8,636 nt of DNA from Sphingomonadales bacterium. GTDB taxonomy: Bacteria > Pseudomonadota > Alphaproteobacteria > Sphingomonadales > Sphingomonadaceae. Below the pieces are notes generated by a model. The model did no database searches and was not told the DNA's origin. It worked only from the letters and a program-made list of their open reading frames with translations. Shown here one piece after another: positions 1-6,021 of this stretch; position 1 is the first letter of the stretch, and every line of letters starts with the position of its first letter. The stretch spans positions 1 through 8,636 of the forward strand of contig JAGWVC010000133.1 of assembly GCA_018971065.1 (NCBI GenBank), given 5' to 3'. The position numbers and the translations under genes were made by a program.

Positions 1-65
1 GCCGCCCAGCCGCCGGTGATGCCGGAGCCGACGACGATCGCGTCGAATTCGCCAGGCCCGGCCAT
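1..65 (-). CDS. GMC-family flavin oxidoreductase, N-terminal fragment (runs off the left edge)
   Basis: Only about the first 21 residues lie in the window. They contain the Rossmann FAD-binding start VVGSGITGGWAA, a GxGxxGG pattern. This, together with the gene immediately upstream, points to a GMC-type (glucose-methanol-choline) dehydrogenase. Such enzymes often act with a gluconate 2-dehydrogenase subunit 3 partner and oxidise an alcohol or sugar hydroxyl, passing electrons to a cytochrome or quinone. The ATG at 65 is 8 bases after the stop of the subunit-3 gene, so the two are co-transcribed; only a weak GGGG precedes the start. The fragment has no signal peptide, so export would depend on the twin-arginine leader of the partner, as is known for such pairs. 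The substrate cannot be told from this fragment, and another FAD/NAD Rossmann family is possible without the neighbour. Confidence 0.8.
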   Translation of the reverse strand, partial: MAGPGEFDAIVVGSGITGGWA

Positions 66-73
66 GCCCCGAG

Positions 74-691
74 TCATCCGAAGTCCACCGCGGTCCAGTC
101 GTTGGAGATGGCCCGGGTCGCGCGGATTTGCGGGAGGTCCGCTTCCCACCGGCCGGGTACCGGTTCGTAGCGCAACTCCTGCGCGGCGCCGGCCTCGCTG
201 GTGTAATAGCCGGTCAGGACCAGAGCCTTGATCGTGCGCCATGGATGGAATTCGACCCCATCGGCATAGGCTTCGGCATCGAGCGCGCGCAGGGCGGACC
301 AGCGCGCGCCTTCCGGGGCAGCGACGAACCTGCCACCGACGCGGCGATCGAGTTCGGCCGCCAGCCAGTCGGCATGTCGCAACGAGCCGTCGGTGCGCTG
401 CCAGCGGGCATACGTGGCGGGGACCGGCTTGCGGCTGCCTTCGAGGCCGTGCGCCAGGGCAAGCGCGACGAAATCGCCGACCCCGACATCGCCGGCACCG
501 AGGGTGTTGGAGCGCGGGATAACCAGCTGCGAGACTTCGCGCAACAGGGCGCGGATCGATTGATCGGGGGCTTCATCTTCGGGCGTGCTCAGCCTGACTG
601 CGGCGGCAGGGATGCCGAACGCCAGAGCGATCAGCGCCGCTGCGCTGACGAACTCCCGCCGATCCCAGTCATTCTCTCCGCTTTCGGCCAT
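74..691 (-). CDS. gluconate 2-dehydrogenase subunit 3 family protein with twin-arginine leader
   Basis: The predicted protein has 205 residues. This family is the small partner of periplasmic GMC-type dehydrogenases; the GMC gene follows directly. Residues 8-32 look like a twin-arginine signal: DWDRREF (arginines 11 and 12) followed by an alanine/leucine-rich stretch ending near PAAA. The family signature near the C-terminus is clear: TGYYTSEAGAAQELRYEPVP. I chose the ATG at 691 because AAAGGG (700-705) lies 8 bases upstream. A longer reading from a TTG at 712 would begin almost at the predicted transcription start and would bury the ribosome binding site in coding sequence. The gene has its own strong promoter and is insulated from the receptor gene by a terminator. 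Family assignment is firm; the substrate of the complex (glucoside, polyol or other alcohol) is unknown. Confidence 0.88.
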   Translation of the reverse strand: MAESGENDWDRREFVSAAALIALAFGIPAAAVRLSTPEDEAPDQSIRALLREVSQLVIPRSNTLGAGDVGVGDFVALALAHGLEGSRKPVPATYARWQRTDGSLRHADWLAAELDRRVGGRFVAAPEGARWSALRALDAEAYADGVEFHPWRTIKALVLTGYYTSEAGAAQELRYEPVPGRWEADLPQIRATRAISNDWTAVDFG

Positions 692-709
692 CTGAGCAGC
701 CCTTTCGAT

Positions 710-726
710 CAAATTAGAACATATAT
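710..726 (-). promoter_or_regulatory. candidate operator at the subunit-3/GMC promoter start site
   Basis: On the minus strand this reads ATATATGTTCTAATTTG. The plus-strand 11-mer CAAATTAGAAC (710-720), followed by ATATAT, is repeated exactly at the receptor promoter (3307-3317), apart from one extra C before the ATATAT. A degenerate copy occurs upstream of the TIM-barrel gene. The element begins at or just after the predicted -10 box and would cover the transcription start, a usual position for a repressor site. The regulator is not identified. Confidence 0.5.
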
Positions 727-754
727 TTTATAAAAGCCGCAGCAGTTCTGTCAA
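727..754 (-). promoter_or_regulatory. sigma-70-type promoter for the subunit-3/GMC operon
   Basis: On the minus strand a perfect -35 TTGACA (749-754) is followed after 16 bases by TATAAA (727-732), which sits in an AT-rich stretch standing out from the GC-rich surroundings. Transcription would start near 720, leaving a leader of about 30 bases before the ATG at 691. The -35 box is embedded in inverted GTTCT/AGAAC repeats, so the promoter is probably regulated. Confidence 0.65.
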
Positions 755-776
755 GAACGATGATTCCTGTTCTTGA
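745..776. repeat. overlapping inverted repeats around the -35 box
   Basis: TCAAGAAC (751-758) and GTTCTTGA (769-776) form a perfect 8-base inverted repeat with a 10-base spacer. In addition GTTCT (745-749) and AGAAC (754-758) form a perfect 5-base repeat with a 4-base spacer. A fourth AGAAC lies at 716-720 in the start-site element. These half-sites flank and overlap the -35 TTGACA, so they look like binding sites for a dimeric regulator rather than a transcript hairpin. Confidence 0.5.
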
Positions 777-779
777 TCG

Positions 780-810
780 AAAAAGGGCGGAGCGCTTGCG
801 CGCCCCGCCC
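780..810 (-). terminator. intrinsic terminator of the TonB-dependent receptor gene
   Basis: Read on the minus strand, a GC-rich hairpin is followed by five T residues (780-784). The stem pairs 785-790 (GGGCGG) with 805-810 (CCGCCC), has one A/C mismatch, and continues with GCGC/GCGC around a TTGC loop. It begins 26 bases after the receptor stop codon. It separates the receptor transcript from the next promoter, whose -35 box is only 25 bases further on. Confidence 0.85.
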
Positions 811-836
811 CTCGATGGCCTCGCGGCCGATTTTGG

Positions 837-3263
837 TCAGTAGTTCACGCTGATCCGGGCCCCGAAGGTGCGCGGCGAGCCGTAGCCCCAGTTCAGGATG
901 TCGTCCGGCCCGGCGGCGATATAGCCGCCATAGACCAGCGCCCGCTTGTTCTCGAGGTTGTGGACGAAGGCCTGGACCGAGAACATCTTGTTCGCCGGCT
1001 TCCATTCCAGGCTGAGGTCGGTCGAGGTCAGCGCCTTCTGCTTGAGGTCGTTGTAGTTGTAGAAGTCGGTGTAGTACGCGCTCTTGAACAGCGTGAACGC
1101 GCTGGCCTTCAGCGTGCCGGCGCCGCCCAGGTCGAACACGTGGTCATAGCCCAGCGTGAACGAGATGGTGGGCGTGTACGGCGTGGTGTTGCCCGCGAAG
1201 TTGGGTTGTTCGATCGCCGGCGTGGCGGGGTTGAGATCGCCCACCGAGGTCAGGTCCGGGCCGGTGCCGGGCACCGTGAACACGTTGTAGGTGCCAAGGA
1301 AGTCCTTGTAGCGCGAATGCAGCCAGGTGAAGCTGGCGGTGAAGGTGTCGGCATCGCTGGCGCGCCACTGGGCTTCGGCCTCGATGCCGTAGACCTCGGC
1401 CTTGCCGGCGTTGAACACCTGCCCGCCGACCGCCGTGTTCAGCAGGATGGCGTTCTGCAGGTCCTTGTAGTTGTAGTAGAACCCGCTGACATTGACGTAG
1501 CTGCGGCCCATGCTCTTCTTCACGCCCGCTTCGTAGGCGGTGTTGGTTTCGGGCTTGTAGATGCCGACCGAGTCGAACCCGCCCGCCTTGTAGCCGGTGG
1601 AGACCTTGGCGTAGACCAGGGTGTCGGGATCGGGCTTGTAGTTCAGCCCGACCAGCCAGGTAACCTTGTGCTCGGAGCTGCTCAGCGTGACATACGAGGC
1701 GCCGGTCGGATTGCCCGCGCCCCAGATGTCCTTGCGCGCCGGCCCGGCGCCGAAATAGTATGGATTCAGACCGGTCTGGAACAGGTCGGTCGGCGCCTTG
1801 ACCGGCGCCCCCGTCCCCGAGGCACCGAACACCACGAACGGCGAGCCGTTGGCGTAATTGCCGTTACGCCCGTCGGACGTATAGCGCAGGCCGCCCACCG
1901 CGGTCAGCTTGTCCATCAGCGGCACTTCCACCTGCCCGAACACCGACTTGCTGTCGCTGGACAGCCGGCGCCCGAAATAGCTCAGGTACGTGCCGTTGCC
2001 GCTGAACCCGGGAATCGGCGGCGGGTTGAGGAACTGCAGGAAGAAGCCCGATTCGTTGTCGATCTTCTCCTTGAAGTAGAATCCGCCAAGCTGGTACGTT
2101 ACCCCGCCGATCACGCCGTTCAGGCGCAGCTCGTGGCTTTGCGACTGGACGTTGTTCTTGAACGTGGTGGACTGGTAGACCACCGGCAGGCCCTGGCTGC
2201 CGGTGCGGTCGCTGGTGCGATAACCGCCGGTGTAGGTCAGCGTTGCCGCCGGGCTGATCTCGTAGGCGATGCGGCCGCGCACCGCCGTGGTCTTCTGGTC
2301 ATTGCCCTTGCCCACGCCGAACAGCGGCTGCGAGAAGGTTTCGCGGTTCTGCGAGGCCAGGTAGTTGGTGCCGTTGGGCACGCACAGCGTCTGCGAATAG
2401 GCCTGGGCCACCCGGGTGAAACCGGCCAGGTTGCAGCCCGGCCCGGTCGGGCCGTTGCCGGCGGCGTTGAGGTCGATCGAGCCATAGGCACCGTTGACCC
2501 ACTTGCGCTTGGCGGTTTCGACCGCCACGTCGATCGTCAGGCCCGACACCGGCTTGAGGCGCAGCGATCCGCGAATGCCCCACACCTTGTCCTGACCCGA
2601 TGTCGCCGCCGGGGCGAACGGGGTGGCGGGGTGCGAGAAGTAGCCGTCGTGATCGGAATAGATTCCCGAAACGCGGATACCGCCCACATCGCCCAGCGGC
2701 ACATCTACGCCGGCGTTGATCTTGACGGTGTTGTAGTTGCCATAACTGGCGTCGGCGTTCACCGCGAACTTGTTGCCGGCCTTGCGGGTGATGAAGTTCA
2801 CCGCGCCGCCGGTCGAGTTGCGGCCATAGAGCGTGCCCTGCGGCCCGCGCAGCACTTCGACGCGATCGAGATCGAACAGCGCCAGGTTCATCACCTCGCC
2901 GCGGTTGATGTATTCGCCATCGACATCGACCACCACTGACGAATCCTGTGATTCATCGTTCGAATAGGTGCCGATGCCGCGCACCGTCACGTGGATCACG
3001 CTGTTGTCATCGGTGATCTGCACCGAAGGCGCCAGCTTGCCGATGTCCTTGAGATCGGAAACGCCCTTTTCCTTCAGCACGTCACCGCTGATCACGTTGA
3101 TCGCGATCGGCACGTTCTCGACGTTTTCCTTGCGGTTCTGCGCGGTGACGATGATCTCGTTGCTATCGCCGTTCGCCACCTTGCCCTGCGCGAAGGCCGG
3201 CGTGGCCACTGCCATGCCGCAGACCCCGGCCAGCAACCAGCGCGTGGAGTTCCTGATACCCAT
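837..3263 (-). CDS. TonB-dependent outer-membrane receptor
   Basis: The predicted protein has 808 residues, typical of sphingomonad TonB-dependent receptors. Residues 1-25 form a Sec signal peptide ending PAFA before a glutamine. A TonB box EIIVTA follows at about 36-41. The plug domain covers roughly 45-161 and includes LRGPQGTLYGRNSTGGAVNF at about 138-157, a hallmark of the family. The rest is a beta-barrel with many alternating aromatic strands, ending in SVNY with a terminal aromatic residue. Two cysteines in a likely extracellular loop (GPGCNLAG and QTLCVPNG) could form a disulfide. The ATG at 3263 was chosen because GGAGGT (3270-3275) lies 6 bases upstream and the signal peptide starts there; an extension to 3320 would begin inside the -10 box. 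The role is energised uptake of a large or scarce substrate, probably the compound catabolised by the neighbouring genes. The ligand is unknown. The gene has its own promoter and terminator. Confidence 0.95.
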   Translation of the reverse strand: MGIRNSTRWLLAGVCGMAVATPAFAQGKVANGDSNEIIVTAQNRKENVENVPIAINVISGDVLKEKGVSDLKDIGKLAPSVQITDDNSVIHVTVRGIGTYSNDESQDSSVVVDVDGEYINRGEVMNLALFDLDRVEVLRGPQGTLYGRNSTGGAVNFITRKAGNKFAVNADASYGNYNTVKINAGVDVPLGDVGGIRVSGIYSDHDGYFSHPATPFAPAATSGQDKVWGIRGSLRLKPVSGLTIDVAVETAKRKWVNGAYGSIDLNAAGNGPTGPGCNLAGFTRVAQAYSQTLCVPNGTNYLASQNRETFSQPLFGVGKGNDQKTTAVRGRIAYEISPAATLTYTGGYRTSDRTGSQGLPVVYQSTTFKNNVQSQSHELRLNGVIGGVTYQLGGFYFKEKIDNESGFFLQFLNPPPIPGFSGNGTYLSYFGRRLSSDSKSVFGQVEVPLMDKLTAVGGLRYTSDGRNGNYANGSPFVVFGASGTGAPVKAPTDLFQTGLNPYYFGAGPARKDIWGAGNPTGASYVTLSSSEHKVTWLVGLNYKPDPDTLVYAKVSTGYKAGGFDSVGIYKPETNTAYEAGVKKSMGRSYVNVSGFYYNYKDLQNAILLNTAVGGQVFNAGKAEVYGIEAEAQWRASDADTFTASFTWLHSRYKDFLGTYNVFTVPGTGPDLTSVGDLNPATPAIEQPNFAGNTTPYTPTISFTLGYDHVFDLGGAGTLKASAFTLFKSAYYTDFYNYNDLKQKALTSTDLSLEWKPANKMFSVQAFVHNLENKRALVYGGYIAAGPDDILNWGYGSPRTFGARISVNY

Positions 3264-3306
3264 GTTGCCACCTCCCGTTGACCAGCGCCGTGCGGCGCCT
3301 GGCGTA

Positions 3307-3325
3307 CAAATTAGAACCATATATA
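3307..3325 (-). promoter_or_regulatory. candidate operator at the receptor transcription start
   Basis: The minus-strand sequence TATATATGGTTCTAATTTG matches the element upstream of the subunit-3 gene, with 11 identical bases at one end and one inserted base in the middle. Flanking bases give an imperfect dyad: TTAG (3311-3314) pairs with CTAA (3326-3329) around an 11-base centre, and AATTAG (3309-3314) also has an inverted copy CTAATT at 3331-3336. It overlaps the -10 box and the start site. Confidence 0.5.
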
Positions 3326-3348
3326 CTAATCTAATTCGGTTGAATCAA
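3320..3348 (-). promoter_or_regulatory. sigma-70-type promoter for the receptor gene
   Basis: On the minus strand, -35 TTGATT (3343-3348) and -10 TATATA (3320-3325) are separated by exactly 17 bases. A TTCTTGA context around the -35 box is shared with the subunit-3 promoter. The predicted start lies near 3313, giving a leader of about 50 bases with a strong GGAGGT before the ATG. Confidence 0.6.
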
Positions 3349-3367
3349 GAATAATCGTTTTAGTTTT

Positions 3368-3394
3368 CCATCCACGCCGCTCGTGCCCGGATGG
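3368..3394. repeat. short inverted repeat after the SnoaL-like gene
   Basis: CCATCC (3368-3373) and GGATGG (3389-3394) can pair as a 6-base stem around a 15-base loop, just after the SnoaL-like stop codon. On the minus strand it is followed by AAAAC rather than a T-run, so it is not a standard intrinsic terminator. It could mark the transcript end of the operon or be chance. Read-through into the receptor gene remains possible. Confidence 0.3.
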
Positions 3395-3397
3395 CCT

Positions 3398-3832
3398 TCA
3401 AAAATACGGATGCGGATTCACCGGCGAATCCTCGATCGGCTGCAGGACATCCCAATGCTCGACAATTCGGCCGCGCTTCAGCCGGAAGATATCGGCGACC
3501 GCGCCGCCCTTGCCGGCGCTGCCAGTGCGGCCGTGCAGGTGGATCACCGCCAGATCGCCATCGACGACGATACGCTTGACATCGAACCGCGATCCCGAGC
3601 CGAAAATCGGCTCCAGCGCGGCAATCGCCGCGTCGCGTCCATCGGCGATATGCGGGTTGTGCTGGATATAATGCGGCGCCACATACCGCTCGAACGCCCC
3701 GCGCACGTCGTGCAGGTCGTAGAAGCGGTGCGCAAAGGCGGTTACGACGGCGCGGTTGCGTTCGGTCAGGCTGCGCGCATCGGCCGGCGCGGCCAGCAGC
3801 AGCATCGCCAGGACGACAAGCGCGCGCCGCAT
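3398..3832 (-). CDS. SnoaL-like / NTF2-fold protein with signal peptide
   Basis: The predicted protein has 144 residues. Residues 1-19 form a Sec-type signal peptide (MRRALVVLAMLLLAAPADA), so the mature part of about 125 residues probably acts in the periplasm. The body resembles the SnoaL-like group of the NTF2 fold: YIQHNPHIADGRDA near 55-68 and DIFRLKRGRIVEHWDVLQPI near 113-132, a pattern common in this group. Members include small cyclases, isomerases and hydrolases, and many have no known activity. It starts 4 bases after the stop of the dioxygenase gene, with GGAGGG 8 bases upstream, so it is translated from the same message. Its exact reaction is not identifiable. An exported protein at the end of an operon for cytoplasmic aromatic degradation is unusual. 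Confidence 0.82.
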   Translation of the reverse strand: MRRALVVLAMLLLAAPADARSLTERNRAVVTAFAHRFYDLHDVRGAFERYVAPHYIQHNPHIADGRDAAIAALEPIFGSGSRFDVKRIVVDGDLAVIHLHGRTGSAGKGGAVADIFRLKRGRIVEHWDVLQPIEDSPVNPHPYF

Positions 3833-3836
3833 CGCT

Positions 3837-4751
3837 TCAGCCCTCCGCCGCCACGAACAGCCCCGGATTCGGCGCCGGGTGCGGCAGCGTCTGCGGCCCG
3901 CCCACGCCGATGCCCCACTGGTCCATCACCAATGGCGCCGGCACGTGGACCTTGGGCTGGTGCGTCTCGAAATCGACCTCCTCCAGTTCCGCCGTGTATT
4001 CGGTGACGAAGCCGCCGGGGGTCACGAAGTAGCTGAAGGTGTTGTTGCCGGCGGTGTGGCGGCCGGGACCCCAGCCGATGTCCACGCCGTTCTGCTTCAG
4101 CCGGTGAATGCCGCGCATCATGTCGTCCACGCCCAGCATGTCGTAGGCGACGTGATTGAGGCACGGCGGCCCGGGCAGGATGGCCAGCCGGTGATGCGCC
4201 GAATTGCAGCGCAGGAACGCCATGAAGTCGCCCAGCCAGTCGGACAGCCGGAAGCCCAGCACATCGATGAACCACTGCACCAGCGCCTTGTGGTCGGGCG
4301 AGTGGAGGACGATGTGGCTGATCTTGACCGGCACGCCTTCCCACCGCGCCAGCGGGCGGCTGGGGCCGCGCGCGACGTCGCTCGACACTTCCATCTGCAG
4401 GCCGTCGGGCGAGAAGAAGCGGAAGCCATAGCCGCCGCCGGGTGTGGCCAGTTCGCGCGGGGCATGGACGAGGCGGCCGCCGGCGGCTTCAACCCGGGCG
4501 GCCAGCGCATCGACATCGGCGCGGCTGGCGGCGGCCAGCGCGATGACATCGACGCGGTTCTCGGCCGCCTGGCGCAGCCGGATGACATGGTGTTCATCGT
4601 GGCCCGGGGCCTTGAACCAGGCGGTTCGACCATCCAGATCGTGATCGGTCGCAACCGGCTCCAGCCCGAACACGTCCTGGTAATAGCGGCGTTCGGCTTC
4701 GAGGTCGGTGACCCCGTAGCCGACGTAGCGGATTTCGGTGACGCGGCTCAT
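3837..4751 (-). CDS. type I extradiol ring-cleavage dioxygenase (two VOC domains)
   Basis: The predicted protein has 304 residues, the usual size for two-domain type I extradiol dioxygenases, which open catechol-like rings next to the hydroxyls using Fe(II) and oxygen. The N-terminal VOC domain covers about 5-125 and the catalytic domain about 143-260. The full active-site set of the BphC class is visible: metal ligands His146 (SHIVLH), His200 (CLNHVAY) and Glu251 (VTEY), plus His186/187, His232 (GRHT) and Tyr241 at the positions of the known acid/base residues. The spacing from His232 to Tyr241 to Glu251 matches BphC as I remember it. The ATG at 4751 has AAGGA a few bases upstream; a longer open frame to 5180 only overlaps the monooxygenase gene. 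It starts 10 bases after the monooxygenase stop, which makes the catechol-type product of that enzyme its likely substrate. The exact ring compound is unknown. Confidence 0.88.
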   Translation of the reverse strand: MSRVTEIRYVGYGVTDLEAERRYYQDVFGLEPVATDHDLDGRTAWFKAPGHDEHHVIRLRQAAENRVDVIALAAASRADVDALAARVEAAGGRLVHAPRELATPGGGYGFRFFSPDGLQMEVSSDVARGPSRPLARWEGVPVKISHIVLHSPDHKALVQWFIDVLGFRLSDWLGDFMAFLRCNSAHHRLAILPGPPCLNHVAYDMLGVDDMMRGIHRLKQNGVDIGWGPGRHTAGNNTFSYFVTPGGFVTEYTAELEEVDFETHQPKVHVPAPLVMDQWGIGVGGPQTLPHPAPNPGLFVAAEG

Positions 4752-4761
4752 GGCTGTTCCT

Positions 4762-5877
4762 TCAGATGGGTTGCGCCACGACGCCGAACATCTCGGCGGT
4801 GGCATGGTGCATATCGACCGGCGCGCCCTTGCCGATCTGGCCGTGGCAGATGGCAAGGCTGGCGTTGACGATGTAGGCGCAGCGCTCGAAACGGCGGTCG
4901 CGGTAGGCGGCAAGCGCGGCTTCCACCGCATCGTGGCGGGCCAGTTCCTCGGCCAGCACGATGGCATCCTCCACCGCCATGCCCGCGCCCTGCCCCAGAT
5001 GCGGGGTGGTGGCGTGGACCGCATCGCCCAGCAGGCCGACGCGGCCCTTGTGCCAGGCGCCGGTAACCAGCATCCCTTCCAGCGGGCGATAGACCACGCC
5101 GGCATCGTCGGTGATCTGCTCGCCCAGTTCGCGGATGTAGGGCGCGCAGGCGGCCAGCTTGGCGCGCATGGTGGCGGCAAGGCCCGCCAGCGGATAGCGC
5201 GGATTGTCGGGTTCGGGCGTGGTGACGTACATGTACATCTGCGCCTCGTTCATCGGCACCAGGCCGACACCGATGGCGCCGTTGTAGGCTTGCAGGGCAT
5301 CGAGCCCCTCGGCGCGTGCGAAGTTGTAGCGCCACACCGACTGGCCGGTGAAACGCGGCTGCTCGGCTTCGGGCAGGATGGCGGCGCGGGTCTGCGAGAA
5401 CACGCCATCGGCACCGATGACGAGGTCGTAGCGGCCGGTGGTTCCGTCCGAAAAGTCCACGTCAACGCGGGCGCCATCGTCGACGATGCGTTCGGCGGTG
5501 ACGCCGAGACGGATCTCGCTGCCCAGCGCCTTGGCGCTGTCGGCCAGCACGTTCTGGAGCGCCGGACGGGCAATGCCGACATTGGCAGGCTTGCCTTCGA
5601 CCAGGCGCGGCGAGGGCACGCGCGCCACTTTCGTGCCGTCGGGCGCGAAGATTTCCACCGCATCGAAGCCGAACGCGGCATCAAGGAAGGCATCCAGCAC
5701 GCCGAGCTGATCCATCGCGCGGACCACGTTCGACTGCTGGATGATGCCGACGCCATAGACCGACCAGTCGGGGTCCTTCTCGATCAGGGTGACCGCATGG
5801 CCGGCACGGCGCAGCGCGATGGCTGACGCGAGGCCGCCGATGCCGGCGCCGATGACCAGGATGTCGAGGTTCTTCAT
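4762..5877 (-). CDS. FAD-dependent aromatic monooxygenase (group A flavoprotein hydroxylase)
   Basis: The predicted protein has 371 residues, similar to salicylate- and hydroxybenzoate-type hydroxylases, which use NAD(P)H, FAD and oxygen to add a hydroxyl to an aromatic ring. The three group A motifs are present: GAGIGG at 10-15 for the ADP part of FAD, DLVIGADG at 151-158 (DG motif), and GLLGDAVHATTPHLGQGAGM at 281-300 (GD motif with the flavin-contacting PxxGQG). There is no signal peptide or membrane segment, so it is cytoplasmic. I prefer the ATG at 5877 because the conserved beta strand starts at once and GGGGAG precedes it, though closely spaced. An in-frame ATG at 5910 would add 11 residues without family character. 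It is the first gene of the operon with the extradiol dioxygenase, so it probably turns a phenolic compound into the catechol that is cleaved next. It is divergent from the LysR gene, its likely regulator. Confidence 0.88.
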   Translation of the reverse strand: MKNLDILVIGAGIGGLASAIALRRAGHAVTLIEKDPDWSVYGVGIIQQSNVVRAMDQLGVLDAFLDAAFGFDAVEIFAPDGTKVARVPSPRLVEGKPANVGIARPALQNVLADSAKALGSEIRLGVTAERIVDDGARVDVDFSDGTTGRYDLVIGADGVFSQTRAAILPEAEQPRFTGQSVWRYNFARAEGLDALQAYNGAIGVGLVPMNEAQMYMYVTTPEPDNPRYPLAGLAATMRAKLAACAPYIRELGEQITDDAGVVYRPLEGMLVTGAWHKGRVGLLGDAVHATTPHLGQGAGMAVEDAIVLAEELARHDAVEAALAAYRDRRFERCAYIVNASLAICHGQIGKGAPVDMHHATAEMFGVVAQPI

Positions 5878-5944
5878 GCTCCCCAATCTGCCGACTCGTG
5901 CGTTCGGCATGTCTGTCCGGACGAATCGCCGGCGTTTTCTCCGC

Positions 5945-5970
5945 TCAAAGGAATATGCGCGGCCTTGAAA
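5945..5970. promoter_or_regulatory. candidate LysR-type operator in the divergent gap
   Basis: TCAAAGG (5945-5951) and CCTTGAAA (5963-5970) form an imperfect dyad with AAGG/CCTT arms and an 11-base centre, the geometry expected for a LysR-family recognition site. It lies about 70-90 bases upstream of the monooxygenase start and overlaps the proposed -35 of the regulator gene. That position suits activation of the divergent operon together with autorepression. The dyad is short and could be chance. A second palindrome, GTCCGGAC, lies at 5915-5922. Confidence 0.3.
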
Positions 5971-5993
5971 TCAGGAAAACTATTTGTTTAGAT
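5965..5993 (+). promoter_or_regulatory. putative promoter of the LysR regulator gene
   Basis: TTGAAA (5965-5970) and a weak -10 TTAGAT (5988-5993) are 17 bases apart. If this is right, transcription starts near 6000, which rules out the ATG at 5992 as the protein start and supports the one at 6022. Confidence 0.4.
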
Positions 5994-6021
5994 GAAAACC
6001 CATTCGTTTTATGGATACATT

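Noticed and set aside
128..733. Plus-strand open frame opposite the subunit-3 gene
   Set aside because: It is antisense to a protein with a clear twin-arginine leader and family signature, runs through the minus-strand promoter, and has no recognisable motif.
960..2939. Long plus-strand open frame (659 codons) opposite the receptor gene
   Set aside because: The translation is low-complexity, rich in arginine, valine, alanine and glutamine, without domain features. It is the mirror of a GC-rich coding strand; the receptor on the minus strand has a signal peptide, plug motif and ribosome binding site.
3368..3394. Hairpin after the SnoaL-like gene as an intrinsic terminator
   Set aside because: The stem is only 6 bases with a large loop, and A residues rather than a T-run follow on the transcribed strand.
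4752..5180. N-terminal extension of the dioxygenase to an ATG at 5180
   Set aside because: The extra 143 residues lie entirely over the monooxygenase gene in another frame and are proline/arginine/serine-rich; the VOC domain and ribosome binding site fit a start at 4751.
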